Shown one piece after another: positions 37,463 to 48,500 of a stretch of 64,000 nt of DNA. Position 1 is the stretch's first letter. Each line of letters begins with the position of its first letter. Source of the DNA: JAENVT01 sp963773085 (GTDB lineage: Bacteria; Actinomycetota; Acidimicrobiia; Acidimicrobiales; Ilumatobacteraceae); contig CAVYZS010000007.1 in assembly GCA_963773085.1 (NCBI GenBank), positions 1-64,000 on the forward strand, written 5' to 3'. The notes beneath the pieces are model-generated. The model saw only the letters and a program-made list of their open reading frames with translations, ran no database searches and had not been told where the DNA came from. The translations under genes were made by a program, and so were the position numbers.

Positions 37463-38332
37463 ATGACAACCACCACCACAACAACACCGAGGGAACGAAT
37501 GCTCACCGGACTGCCGGCCGCTGCCCGCGTCGTCGACATCGACGTCGACGGTGTATCCACCGCCGTCATCGAGGCCGGCGACGGCCCACCCCTCCTGCTG
37601 CTCCACGGCGGCATCGAATGCGGCGGCCCCATGTGGGCCCCGGTGCTCACCGGACTGGCGCGGCACTACCGGGTCGTGGTCCCCGACGTTCCCGGACTCG
37701 GCCAGTCCGCTCCGGTCCCACATCTGAATGTCGACGCCTTCGGCCGCTGGCTCACGGGCGTGGCCGAGCACACTGGCCTCGAGCGGCCAACCGTGGTCGC
37801 CCACTCACTCGTCGGCAGCCTCACGGCCCGGCTCGCCACCCACGGCTGCCCCGCGATCGGGCGGCTCATCGTGTACGCAGCCCCCGGTGTCGGCCCCTAT
37901 CGCATGCCGCCGCGGCTCCGCTACGTCGCCGTCCGGTTCGCGCTCCGTCCCACCCCTCGCAATGCTGAACGCTTCGACCGCTTCGCCCTGCTCGACCTCG
38001 ACGCCACTCGCCAACGCGATCAGGACTGGTACGACGCCTTCGAGACCTACACGCGATCCCGCGCCCGCGATCCCGACGTCAAGAGGACGATGAGCCGGCT
38101 CGTCGCGACGGAGACCAAGCCCATTCCGGACGCCGAGCTCGACCGCATCGACGTTCCCACCACCCTGGTTTGGGGCCGCCACGACCGTATGGTCCCGCTC
38201 TCGGTCGGCCAAGCCGCCGCGTCACGCCATGGCTGGCCCCTCCACGTCATCGACGGCGCTGCCCACGTCCCCCACGTCGAACAACCCGAAGCGTTCGTCG
38301 ACACGCTCACCGCCATCATGTCCGCGGCGTGA
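37463..38332 (+). CDS. alpha/beta hydrolase
   Basis: 289 aa, intact. Oxyanion loop LLLLHGGIECGGPMW, nucleophile region TVVAHSLVGSL (Ser with the small residue Ala before it instead of the usual Gly), acid in TTLVWGRHDRMVPLS, and His in DGAAHVPHVEQPEAF. These three residues complete the triad. Close in style to epoxide/ester hydrolases of actinobacteria; substrate unknown. Paired with the NTF2-like protein 9 bp upstream. Confidence 0.88.
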   Translation: MTTTTTTTPRERMLTGLPAAARVVDIDVDGVSTAVIEAGDGPPLLLLHGGIECGGPMWAPVLTGLARHYRVVVPDVPGLGQSAPVPHLNVDAFGRWLTGVAEHTGLERPTVVAHSLVGSLTARLATHGCPAIGRLIVYAAPGVGPYRMPPRLRYVAVRFALRPTPRNAERFDRFALLDLDATRQRDQDWYDAFETYTRSRARDPDVKRTMSRLVATETKPIPDAELDRIDVPTTLVWGRHDRMVPLSVGQAAASRHGWPLHVIDGAAHVPHVEQPEAFVDTLTAIMSAA

Positions 38333-38378
38333 GCCGGGCGCTGGCAGTAGTCAGCAGTTGGTCAGCGAACGGCGCGGG

Positions 38379-38894
38379 CTATCGCGTTTGGCCGGCGGCG
38401 ACTCGTAGATCGTGGTCGTCGGTCGTTCCCTGCGCGAAGGCGCGCATCGCCGCTTCAGATTGCTCGTCCGTGAGTTCATGTACGAGGCAGAACTCGTTGC
38501 CGAATGGATCCTGCATGACCGCCCAGTCGATGACCGGAACATCGTCGCCGAAGCTGCCTGGTCGGGGATACAGGCTGGGCCGCTTCTTCACGCTGCCTCC
38601 GAGATCCACGATCTGGCGGATCGCTGCGTCGACTCCGTCATTGGGTGTGATGTCGATATGGACGGCGTTCGTTCGGTGGTGAGTCGGAGCCTCCGTCTCG
38701 ATCGGAGCGGCATTGGACTCGATCAGGATCATCTCATGCTTCCACGGGTCACTGGTTCCGAGATAGCCCAGCCAACCATGCCAGCCGTGCTCGGGGCCAA
38801 GGACTTCGTAGCCGGTCACAGCTGACCAGAATTCGTAGGCGACGGCCAGGTCGGTGACATTGATCGCCACACATCTCAAGGTTCCGATGCTCAT
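38379..38894 (-). CDS. VOC (glyoxalase/bleomycin-resistance) family protein
   Basis: 171 aa. ATG 38894 was chosen for GGAGGG upstream. TLRCVAINVTDLAVAYEFWS is the first VOC beta-alpha-beta unit; THHRTNAVHIDITPNDGVDA and VMQDPFGNEFCLVHEL form the second, with His and Glu as likely metal ligands. Members isomerise, cleave or sequester small molecules. Divergent from the PadR regulator, with a perfect 27-bp palindrome between them, so it is almost certainly PadR-controlled. Confidence 0.86.
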   Translation of the reverse strand: MSIGTLRCVAINVTDLAVAYEFWSAVTGYEVLGPEHGWHGWLGYLGTSDPWKHEMILIESNAAPIETEAPTHHRTNAVHIDITPNDGVDAAIRQIVDLGGSVKKRPSLYPRPGSFGDDVPVIDWAVMQDPFGNEFCLVHELTDEQSEAAMRAFAQGTTDDHDLRVAAGQTR

Positions 38895-38929
38895 CGTCGA
38901 CTCCCTCCGGATTTGAAGCGGTAAGAATA

Positions 38930-38956
38930 GTTTATACTCGCATTGCGAGTATAAAC
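38930..38956. promoter_or_regulatory. PadR operator 1: perfect 27-bp palindrome
   Basis: GTTTATACTCGCA (38930-38942), one central T, then TGCGAGTATAAAC (38944-38956). Both arms match fully. It contains TATACT in both orientations, so it may overlap the -10 boxes of both divergent genes (VOC and PadR). The core TACTCGCA-N-TGCGAGTA recurs twice before the cupin gene. Confidence 0.85.
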
Positions 38957-38964
38957 TCATCCGG

Positions 38965-39654
38965 ATGAAGGCATCGCCCACGACCTACGGCCTGCTGGGG
39001 ATGTTGGCGGTGCGGTCGTGGACCGGCTATGAGCTGACGGGCCAGATGCAGCGATCGCTGCGATTCGTATGGTCCTCGTCTTCGGGGCATCTCTATCGGG
39101 AACAGAAGCGACTCGCCGAACTCGGTTGGGCCGACGTCGAGACCGAGCCATCCGGCGGCCGCTTTCGCAAGCGCTACACGATCACGCCCGACGGCGAGGC
39201 GGCGCTCGCACAGTGGCTGTCGACGACGCCGCAGGAACCGCACTTCGAGATCGAGGGACTCCTGCGCCTGTTCTTCGGCGATCGCGGCACGGTCGACGAC
39301 CTGGTCACATCGATGAACGCGACCGCTACGGCGGCGAGGGCGATGCTCGACGAGCTGGCGGGCTTTGTCGACGAGTACCTCGAAGAGGGTGGTCCGATGT
39401 GGATGCTCGAGCAAGACGTCGGCAGCCGAACGCAGCCCGTTGAGTTCCACGGTCGACCGATGTTCCCGGAGCGACTCCACGTGGTCGCGCTCGTGCTAGA
39501 CGCAACTTCGCGCCTGCTGCTCGAGGTCGAGGAGTTTGCGCGCACCACGGCCCGCGAGGTGCGCGCCTGGTCGAACACCGTCGACCCGGGCGACACCAGG
39601 GCGACGCGCGCCAGGCTGGAGGCGATCAGGGACCGACTTCGACCGCATGTCTGA
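38965..39654 (+). CDS. PadR-family transcriptional regulator
   Basis: 229 aa, intact; ATG 38965, 8 bp after the palindrome. N-terminal winged helix: TTYGLLGMLAVRSWTGYELT, SSSGHLYREQKRLAELGWAD (recognition helix), RFRKRYTITPDGEAALAQWL (wing). The C-terminal half (EGLLRLFFGDRGTVDDLVTS and onwards) is the helical dimerisation arm of the longer PadR/Vir subtype. PadR proteins usually repress and are released by small phenolic or drug-like molecules. Operators before its own gene, the VOC gene and the cupin gene define a three-gene regulon. Confidence 0.9.
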   Translation: MKASPTTYGLLGMLAVRSWTGYELTGQMQRSLRFVWSSSSGHLYREQKRLAELGWADVETEPSGGRFRKRYTITPDGEAALAQWLSTTPQEPHFEIEGLLRLFFGDRGTVDDLVTSMNATATAARAMLDELAGFVDEYLEEGGPMWMLEQDVGSRTQPVEFHGRPMFPERLHVVALVLDATSRLLLEVEEFARTTAREVRAWSNTVDPGDTRATRARLEAIRDRLRPHV

Positions 39655-39656
39655 TC

Positions 39657-39685
39657 TTGACTACTCGCAATGCGAGTATTATATT
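39657..39685 (+). promoter_or_regulatory. Promoter of the cupin gene
   Basis: TTGACT (39657-39662) and TATATT (39680-39685) are separated by exactly 17 bp. Operator 2 fills the spacer and operator 3 starts at the end of the -10 box, so bound PadR would block RNA polymerase. Confidence 0.72.
39662..39678. promoter_or_regulatory. PadR operator 2
   Basis: TACTCGCA-A-TGCGAGTA, a perfect 8+1+8 palindrome with the same core as the 27-bp site at 38930. It occupies the promoter spacer of the cupin gene. Confidence 0.82.
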
Positions 39686-39701
39686 ACTCGCATTGCGACT
39701 A
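39685..39701. promoter_or_regulatory. PadR operator 3
   Basis: TACTCGCA-T-TGCGACTA, one mismatch from a perfect palindrome, centred 23 bp from operator 2. It lies between the -10 box and the cupin ribosome site. Confidence 0.76.
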
Positions 39702-39719
39702 ATCTCTGAGGGAGGCCCC

Positions 39720-40103
39720 ATGCACATCACCAAGGACGAGATCCCGGTCAGGATCGAGGCGCCAGGCGCCGTCGCCAGGCAGTTGCCGGATTTCGGCATC
39801 GCCGATGGCACGATGGGCGCCGAATACTTCACGTTGAAATCCGGCACTGACCTGGCACCATTGCTGGTGGGACTCGACGGCGACATGTGCCATTCCACCC
39901 ATTGGGGTTACGTCATCACCGGCGACGTCGTTGTCACCTATCGCGACGGGACCACCGAGCGATGCACCACGGGCGACGTCTTTCACTGGCCCAGCGGTCA
40001 CAGCGTGCGAGTAGACCGCGACGCCGAGTTGATTCTCTTCAGCCCACAACTCGAGCATGGCGCCGTCATCAACCACATCACCCAGAGGCTCGCGACCGAA
40101 TAG
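39720..40103 (+). CDS. Small cupin-domain protein
   Basis: 127 aa; ATG 39720 after GAGGGAGG. HWGYVITGDVVVTYRDGTTE and GDVFHWPSGHSVRVDRDAEL are the two cupin motifs, with His residues as probable metal ligands. No extra domain, so either a small enzyme or a ligand-binding protein. Two PadR operators overlap its promoter, making it the most tightly controlled member of the regulon with the VOC protein. Confidence 0.85.
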   Translation: MHITKDEIPVRIEAPGAVARQLPDFGIADGTMGAEYFTLKSGTDLAPLLVGLDGDMCHSTHWGYVITGDVVVTYRDGTTERCTTGDVFHWPSGHSVRVDRDAELILFSPQLEHGAVINHITQRLATE

Positions 40104-40320
40104 CTGCCCTCGTGGGACCGTCACCCCCACACGATCCATCGTCGAGCGTGAACCTTCGCCGCCACTAACAATTTAGTGCGAGGGACGGGGCTTGCCGCAA
40201 ACGACCCAAACGTGCTGACAATGACTCGTTCGCTGAGCCGATCTCGGCCAGAACCTACGGAGCCAGGAGTTGTGGAATGGGTGCGTTGTCTTCGGCAGAC
40301 CGGTCGACCGGGGAGCGGCG

Positions 40321-41790
40321 ATGACCGAGCATGCTGTGGTGATCGCAGGAGGCGGCCCGACCGGGCTGATGTTGGCGGGCGAGCTGGCGTTGGCGGGGAT
40401 CGACGTCGTCATCGTCGAACGACGCACCAGTCAGGACCTCGATGGATCGCGAGCCGGTGGGCTTCACTCTCGGACCATCGAGGTACTTGATCAGCGTGGC
40501 ATCGCGGAACGATTCCTCGCGGCGGGGCAGGTGCACCCGGCTCTGGGGTTCTCTCAGGTCGCGTTGGACATCAGTGACTTCCCTACCCGCCACAACTACG
40601 TCCTTGCGCTGTGGCAGCGCCTCTTCGAGCCGATTCTGGCTGGCTGGGTCGGTGAGCTCGGGGTTCCGATCCTTCGTGGCTGTGAGGTGGTGGGCTTCGC
40701 TCAGGACGACACCGGCGTCGATGTCGAGCTGTCCGACGACACGTCACTCCGAGCGGAGTTTCTCGTCGGCTGCGACGGAGGACGCAGCCTGGTCCGCAAG
40801 GCAGCGGGCATCGACTTCGTCGGGTTGGATCCTTCAACCAGCTGGATGATCGCCGAGGTCGAGATGGATGAGGAGCCGGATTTCGGCTTCCGTCACGACA
40901 GTGTCGGCACCCATGCCATCGGTCGCAGGGAAGAGGGGGAGCGAATTGGGGTCGTGCTCACCGAACGACATGTCGAGCACACCGGCGAGCCCAGCATGGA
41001 CGAACTCCGCGAGGCACTCGTCGGTGTGTACGGGACCGACTACGGGGTGCACAGCCCGACCTGGATCTCGCGGTTCACTGACATGTCGCGGCAGGCAGCC
41101 TCCTACCGCCACGGGCGTGTACTGCTGGCCGGCGACGCCGCACACGTGCATCCCCCGCAGGGCGGCCAGGGCCTCAACACGGGCGTGCAGGATGCCGTGA
41201 ACCTGGGATGGAAGCTGGCCCAGGTGGTCAACAAGACGTCACCGGAGAGCCTGCTGGACACCTACCACACCGAACGGCATCCTGTCGGTGCCCGGGTGTT
41301 GCACAACACCATGGCACAGGTCGCGCTCGCCCGCGCCGACGACCGCCACCAGGCCCTCCGCGACACCATGACCACATTGCTGGGCATGGGCGAGCCGCGC
41401 CGGCATATCGCAGGGATGCTGTCGGCTCTGGACATCCACTACGACCTCGGTGACGGACACCCGCTGCTCGGGCGGCGCATGCCCGATCTCGACGTGCACA
41501 CCGCGGACGGTCCCACGCGCGTCTTCACCCTGCTGCACGACGCTCGGCCCGTGCTCCTCAACCTCGGTGAACCCGGCGGTTTCGACATTTCTCCTTGGGC
41601 GAATCGAGTCCGGATGGTCCACGCCAAGCATGCTGGCGTGTGGGAGATCCCGGTCCTTGGCGAGGTCGCTGCTCCCCCGGCCGTGTTGATCCGACCCGAC
41701 GGACATGTCGCCTGGGTGGGAGACCTCACTGACCCAGGCCTGCCTCGAGCACTTGCGACCTGGTTCGGAGCGGCCACCACCCAGCCGTGA
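40321..41790 (+). CDS. FAD-dependent aromatic hydroxylase-like monooxygenase (PheA/TfdB family)
   Basis: 489 aa, intact; ATG 40321 after GGGGAGCGGCG. GxGxxG dinucleotide motif VVIAGGGPTGLMLAGELALA, RAGGLHSRTIEVLDQRGIAE, the DG motif LVGCDGGRSLVRKAAG, and the GD motif VLLAGDAAHVHPPQGGQGLN. The last 110 residues (RVFTLLHDARPVLLNLGEPG, PAVLIRPDGHVAWVGDL) are the thioredoxin-like C-terminal domain of this family. NAD(P)H-dependent hydroxylation of aromatic compounds; similar proteins inactivate rifamycins or tailor polyketides. Single gene; substrate unknown. Confidence 0.9.
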   Translation: MTEHAVVIAGGGPTGLMLAGELALAGIDVVIVERRTSQDLDGSRAGGLHSRTIEVLDQRGIAERFLAAGQVHPALGFSQVALDISDFPTRHNYVLALWQRLFEPILAGWVGELGVPILRGCEVVGFAQDDTGVDVELSDDTSLRAEFLVGCDGGRSLVRKAAGIDFVGLDPSTSWMIAEVEMDEEPDFGFRHDSVGTHAIGRREEGERIGVVLTERHVEHTGEPSMDELREALVGVYGTDYGVHSPTWISRFTDMSRQAASYRHGRVLLAGDAAHVHPPQGGQGLNTGVQDAVNLGWKLAQVVNKTSPESLLDTYHTERHPVGARVLHNTMAQVALARADDRHQALRDTMTTLLGMGEPRRHIAGMLSALDIHYDLGDGHPLLGRRMPDLDVHTADGPTRVFTLLHDARPVLLNLGEPGGFDISPWANRVRMVHAKHAGVWEIPVLGEVAAPPAVLIRPDGHVAWVGDLTDPGLPRALATWFGAATTQP

Positions 41791-41914
41791 TCCGTGACAA
41801 GACCCGCAGCATCGCTTGTGCGGTGCCTGCCGCCTCCCCGCCCTGCGCGCACCCCTGAAATTCCGTGGTACGTTCGCGCCACCGCTGCCGAACCCCGACT
41901 CGGACGTGTTTGCC

Positions 41915-42508
41915 ATGGCTCCTGTCGCGAACTCAACTCGCACCAAGTTCCAGGTTTCCGATCGCGTTGCTACAAGCACGCTCGGCCAGATGCTGCGCGA
42001 CGCGCTGACGGGACCGAACCACCGCGGCGCGCCGGAGGTCGTCTGGGAGGACCGCGGGTCACAGGTGCTGCTCCACGTCGGCCGACTCCAGGTCCGCACG
42101 CTCGACGCCGCCGTCGTCGTCGCCGTGGACGTCGAGACCGCCGAATTCGGCGAGAGCCAGCTCATCGTCCGCTTCGTCTTCGGCACGGGACGCGATCCAG
42201 CCACGTTCGTGGCGTCGAGCGACGAAAGGGTGCACGGCCATCCGATGATCGCCGCCCGCTGGGGCACGCTCTACCGCAACGTGATGTGGGCTGCCCTCAT
42301 GCGCATGGTCGAAACCCACGCGGACGATCGGGGTATGCGGCCAGGGCGCATCACCGTCGGCAAGGACCACGTCCGCCTGAAAGCCGAACCCCCGCTCCCG
42401 CTCCCACTGGCGGAGCTCGCCGCCCTTCATCGACAACGACTGTCGGCCGTCGGACAACGCCTGACCGACGACCGAGCACAGGGCAAAGCGACCGGGGGCG
42501 GCCGGTAG
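41915..42508 (+). CDS. Unknown protein, first gene of the giant-protein operon
   Basis: 197 aa. ATG 41915 chosen; the frame is open further back to 41816 but that part (LPALRAPLKFRGTFAPPLP) looks non-native. Visible: TLGQMLRDALTGPNHRGAPE, VLLHVGRLQVRTLDAAVVVA, LIVRFVFGTGRDPATFVASS, ARWGTLYRNVMWAALMRMVE, GRITVGKDHVRLKAEPPLPL. A mixed alpha/beta protein without signal peptide or membrane segment. I do not recognise a family. Three bases separate it from the giant gene, so it belongs to the same transcript. Confidence 0.72.
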   Translation: MAPVANSTRTKFQVSDRVATSTLGQMLRDALTGPNHRGAPEVVWEDRGSQVLLHVGRLQVRTLDAAVVVAVDVETAEFGESQLIVRFVFGTGRDPATFVASSDERVHGHPMIAARWGTLYRNVMWAALMRMVETHADDRGMRPGRITVGKDHVRLKAEPPLPLPLAELAALHRQRLSAVGQRLTDDRAQGKATGGGR

Positions 42509-42511
42509 ATC

Positions 42512-45500
42512 ATGTCGTTCAGCCTGGGTTCATCGGACGAGCTCACCGAGCTCGCCAAGGCCATTGGCCTGCTCGACGCATCCGGCGACATCGAGGTCAC
42601 ATGGTTCTCCGAACCGCTGACCCGTCTCGGCGCAGCGGTGACGACCGACAGCCAACGACAAGCCCTCACCCGGTTCTTCGATCTCTCGCTCCCGGCCACG
42701 CCGGAACCGGGTCGGCCCGCCAACGAGAAGTGGCACCCGCTGCTCGGCGCGCAACCGAACGGGAACCTGTACCTCACCCTGAAGGACACCAGTAGCGGTC
42801 TCGTCCTCGGCGTAGCCGGTGACTTCCACAGCGCGGGAGCGCCAGTCAACGGTCGCATCTGCGCGCAAGCCGACGTCTTCAGTGCCACCAGCACCGTGGA
42901 CGCCGTCGTGGGCACGAGTGCCCACCCAGTCACCGTCGAGGTACGGGTCGAGACTGGGTGGCCGTTCGCGCCGAACGCCGGCCACCCTGTCGGCCTCGGC
43001 GCGCTGGTGGCCAAGGCCGAGATCGTGCCGGACCCGGCAAACCCGTCGATCCGCCTCGAGGTCACGCTCGAACAGCTGAGCCTGGCCGGCGAACCTCCCG
43101 TCGACAAGGTGCTCGACGTCGCTCACCTCGACCGCGACGTGCCGGACGTGCTCGCCGCCCTGTTGCAGGTCGTGCTGGCGCAAGCGTCAGTCGACCCGAC
43201 GGTCACGATGCTGGCGAACCATCTGTTGGCGATCCTCGGGCTCGCCGACGCCGACGCCATCCCCGCCTTCCCGCTCGCCGACCTGGCCGACGGGCCAATC
43301 GCGCTGCAGCGCTGGTTGGCCGAGCTCGCCGGCACCGACGGCGCGACCGCACCGACTGTTGGCCCCTGGATCGAGCACCTCGCCGGCCTGCTCGGCGCGG
43401 CCGATGCGTTCAGCGGATCAGGCGACCCGGCCGACCCCTGGCGGGCCAAGCTCATCTCCATCACCGGCATCGGTGAGCTGTTCGTGACCGTCGCTCGCGT
43501 CGACGGCCATCTGCGTGTTGGCTTCGGTGGATCGATCGGCGCTTCGCTGGGAGCGAACGAGCCGCACATGTCGGTCGAGGCGGCCACGGCAGTCGCGGAT
43601 ATCCCGCTCAGCGGGACCGGCCACGCCCGCATCCTCCCCGAGGCCTCACTGATGGTGCGCCTCACCGGTGACGCCAACGGCCCGCTCGTCGATGAACCGG
43701 CCGTGCGCATCGGCACTGCGCTCGCCGGGATCACCTACGACGGCACGCGACTGAGCCCGACCATCGTGTTGCTCGACAACCGCCTCGACGCCACGCCGTA
43801 CGCGCGCCTCGACCTCACCAACATCGACAGCGTGGCGGCGGTCGCCACCAATCTCGTCGTCAACGCCATCAGCCAGGCGCTCGGCAACGACGTCGGCCTG
43901 CGCATCGCCGCGCTCGCTGGGATCATCGCCCCGGAGGATCCGGCCAACCCCGGCGCGCGTGTCCCCGCGTGGCCGCACCAGCTCGACCTCACCACGTTCG
44001 TCGTCAACCCACCGAGCGCGATCGGCGCTTACCACCTCGCCGTCCTCGGCGACGGCGACCGGTGGTCGCTCATCATGCCGCGAGCTGAGTGCCTTGCTCG
44101 GGTTGGGCACGGCGATCGGTGGCGTCGGGAGCCCGGTCCAGCCGTGGACCGTGTCGATCGCCTCGCCAGGGGGCGGGCTCGAGCTGCAGGTTGCGGCGTG
44201 GCACGCGCTGTCCCTCGCCGTGCCGACGACCCAGGAGCTGCGCGTGGGGTTGCGGCTCATCGCGCAGCCCGACGGCGCCGAGGTGACGTGGACGAGCGAG
44301 GTGCTCGCCTTCGATCTGTCCGCCGCGGGACCCGCCGCCATTCGCTTCATCGGAGAGCAACGACTGCGCATTGCACTCAGCCCGGCGGTCGATACCCACA
44401 ACGATGACCTCGACATCCACCTGGATTCGCTCGAGGCAGCGGCAGTGTGGTCACCTGGCACGTCGCTGCGTTGGCAGATCCGGGCCGCGAACCTTCAGCT
44501 CGCGGCCGAGGGTGACTCGACCTCGGTCAACGAACTCCATCTCCCGCCCGCCGCGCCGTTCGATCTCCACGACCTACCGGGCACTGCCGCCGCGCTCGGC
44601 CTTGGCGTCGGCGATCTCGAGCACGCGCTGCGCTTCGTGATCTCGCTGTTCGCCATTCTCACCGGACCGGCCGAGCAGGTCGCCAGCGCGCTGCTCGGGA
44701 TGCACCATCGTCTGAGCGGCCAGAGCGAGGACACGCCGACCATCGTCGATCCCGCCCAGCCCGGCCTCGCTCTGCGCGACCCGCTCGGGGCGCTGCGCGA
44801 GTGGATCGGACGGCTCGTTGCTCACGTAGGCGTGGCCGGGCAGGCGAGCGCGGCGGTGCTACTCGAGTGGCTGGCCGCACTCGGCAACGGTGCGCTGCCC
44901 GACGACATCGCCGTCGACGTCGCGCCGGATCTGTTGTTCGGCGCGGGAACGTTCGCCGATCCGTGGCGCGTGTCGTGGCCGGGTGGACCGGACGAGGGTG
45001 GACCAGATCTCGAGCTGTGGCTCGAGCCGGAAGGACCACCATCGGGGTGGGTTGGCGGCCTCGCTACGCAGGCCCAGGACGCCACCGACATCGGCGGCCT
45101 GGCCGATGTCCTCAGCCGCTTGAGCTGGTTCGACCCGGCGTTGCGGTCGCTCGTCGGCGGGCTGACCAAGCGGGACATCACCGCCCGCTTGCAGGCGCTG
45201 CAGACGCACCTGAACGCGGGCGACGGCGTGGTCGCGGCCGACTCGCAGGGGCCCGACATCTTCGGGTGGGTCCACGGCATCGAGGTCGACGCCGCGCACC
45301 ACCGTCTGCCCGCTCACGCCGACGTCATCAGCCAAGTGATCGCCCAGGTCGAGTCGTTGGTGGCGATCGGCCCGAGCCCGCGCACCGTCCTGCTCGTCGG
45401 CCCGGCGTTCACCGATCGCACGATCTGGGCCGACCTCCTCGCCTCACCGCAGCGCCAAGGCCCCACCGATGCGGGCGCGCACTTCGACCTGCGCGTGCCT

Positions 45501-48500
45501 GGCATCGATCCGCCGACGATCTCACTCGACGGCGTGACCGCCGTAGCCGACTGGTACACAGCGGACCTCGCCGACAACCGCACCGGCGACGTCACGTTCT
45601 TGACCGGTCAGATCGCCCACATCGCCGATCGGCTCGCCACGCTGCATCCGGGTCCGATCGTGGTGGTCGCCCACTCCTACGCCGGCCTCGCCGCCCGCCG
45701 GTTCGCGGCGGACCACCCTGATCGTGTGCTCGGCCTGATAACGCTCGGCACGCCGCACCTCGGTGCGCCGCTGTCGTTCCTCACCGACGTCGAGTTGGGC
45801 GACGCCCTGCGCCTCGCTGCCACCGCGAGGCCGAACATGCCGGCGTCGGTGCTGCGCGACGCTGCTCGATCACCTGCTGAGCGCGATCGAGGGGTACCTC
45901 CCGCCGGCCGCGCCTGGCGCGCTCGCCCCGCCGAACCCATATCCGTCGCGCTCGTTCGGACTTGCTGCGCCGTTCGATGTCGGCGACATCCCGGTCCTCA
46001 CCATTCAGGGAATCATCGCCGACGACGTCTTCGCGTGGCTGCAAGCGGTGGTCGTCGCTCACGCCCAACAGGTGGCCGGAGTGCCGCGTGCCGCACCGAC
46101 CCATCTCTCGTACGGGATGTCCATGCCCATGCCGATGGGCACGTCTCCCTTCGGCACACCCGAGGCGGTGGCGCGAACGCGCTTCGGTCTCGGCCAGATC
46201 CCGCTCGGCAACGCGGTCGCGCCACGCCCCGCGCAGCTCCTGCGGGTCGAGCTGGAATTGCGGCGGGGCAACGGGTGGCTGGTCGGGGGGCCGGCCGCCA
46301 GTGAGGTCGACGGCCGCCTGCGGCGTGTCCTGGTGGGTCTCACCGCCTCGCACGGATCCTCGGGGGTCCAGGCCGTGGTCGACGCCACGCTCGACCAGGC
46401 GGCGTGGCGAGGTGTGACCTCGTCGAGCGCAGCGCTCGACGACCCGGTCGCCGCCCCGCTCGTCGGCGCGGCGTTCGCCACCGTACTGGCGAGCACCGAC
46501 GCCGCCGGGGCACCGATTTCAAGCCTCGCCACCGCGCTGTCCGCGATCGACCTGCTGTGCACCGATGCAAACGGCTTGGTCGGCCTGTCCGCCGACGCGT
46601 TCCTCGCGTTGCGCACGGATCCGGTCGGCTACCTGCGCGCCCGCGTGCCGGCCGCACTCGCCCGGCCCATCGGCTGGGCCGGCCTCACCGCCAACGAGGC
46701 GCTCCAGGGTGCGTTCACGTGGGCACCACCGGGCTCGCCGTACGCGCTGTTCGCCCGCCAGGACGGGCTCAACGGACCGTGGCGCACGGGTATCGAGACG
46801 GACACGGCCAGCAACCCGTCCGAGACGACGAACATCGGCGTCGACGTCAACATCCAACTCCCTTCCTTCGATCCGACCGTGGAGGTCTTCCTCAACATCG
46901 GCGCGGTGTCGCTGCACTACCGCACCCTCGACGGGACGATCACGCTCGAAGCGGAACCGTGGATCGACAGCCTCGTGCTCTGGCCGACGCCCACGCTCGA
47001 CGATCTCGCCGTCGAGCTGAACGAGGCACTCCCCCGCCTGCTCGTATCCGGCGCGGTCACCGGCGTGCTCGGCGAGATCGTGCCCGGGCTCAAGATCTCG
47101 ATGCTCGAGCAACTGATCCGCGGTCCCGGCGAGTTCCTCATGGGCGCGCTCGGTGTCGTCGACGGCGGTCTCGACGTCGCCAAGTTGTCGACGGTCCTCG
47201 GTGTGATGAACGACGCCATCGGGCTGCCGGCCGGCCCGGGGCTGCAGCTGCCCGGGGATGTGTCGGTGGTGGCGAGCGCCGGCACACTCCCGCGGTCAGC
47301 TCGGCTGGCGGTCACGACAACTGCGCCGATCTCCGGGGTGCTGGGCCTGGCGATCGCCGTCGACGTCGACCCGCTTCGCCACGTGACACCCGGCGGCACC
47401 GTGACCATCAGCACACCACTGACCGGCACGTGGCCGCACGTCGACATCACGTTCGGGGTCGGCCCCACTGGCGTCACGCTCGTGGTGACGCCGCAGGGCG
47501 TCGAGCCGATCCAGTTGCTGCCGACGTTCAGCGGGCTCGGCGCGTTGCGCGGCGCGGCGGCCGGGCTGTTGCCGGCCGTGCTCGACGCGGCGGTTGCCAC
47601 GTTCCCCAACCCGAAGCCGCAGTGGCTACAGCACTCGCTCACCGCGGCAACTCATCTCGACATCTACGACTCCGGCGGCGGGTTCGCCGCGCACACACCG
47701 GCCTTCGCGGCGATGCTCACCGGGACGTGGTTCGACGACTTCAACACGCCGGCGCGCCGAACCGGCGTGGCGGCCGCCGTCGTCGATCTCGTCACGCTCA
47801 TCCCAGGTCTGCCCGGCTCGCTCACGAGCGCGGGCGGGTTGGTGCACTGGACGTTCAGCCTCCCCGCGGCTGCCGGCGACTTCGATGTCGCGGCCGGGTG
47901 GGGAGCCACTGGCGCGGCCACAGTGCAGTTCGGCCTCACCGATGTGCAGCCGGCCGACGCGCCGCTCGTCTTGAGCGCCAGTGCCACCGTCGACGAGGAC
48001 GGAATCGACGTCGCCGTGTCGTTCGGCGTCGATCTGTCGTCGATCGGAATCGAGCCGGTGCCACGGATCATCGTCGACGTGCAGAGCGGACCGCCGGACC
48101 AGTTCCGGGTGCGCGTCGTGCCGTTGAGCGACGGCGCTGCCGACGGGCCGCTCGTCATCCAGCTGGCACCGACCTTTGACGTCACCGCCGGCCCGCAGAC
48201 GGCCGAGGAAATCCTGATCGGGTGGGCGCTGCCACTGGCCGTGAACGTGGGGGTGCAGGCCGCCGATCCCATGCTCACCCACGCGCTGTGGGTTGGTGGG
48301 CCGACACTGCGCGACGCGCTGACCGACGCCGGCATCCTCGACGGCGGCGGCGACCTCGCCCACCCACTGCCGTCGGCATTCCAGATGGTGGCCGGGTTCT
48401 TGTCCTCGGCCGCCAGCTTGCTCGACGTGCCGCTCGGCGACCTCCACCTCAAGCTCGTGAACGAGGCCGGGCGCATCGGTGTGGGGGTGAGCGGCCAGGA

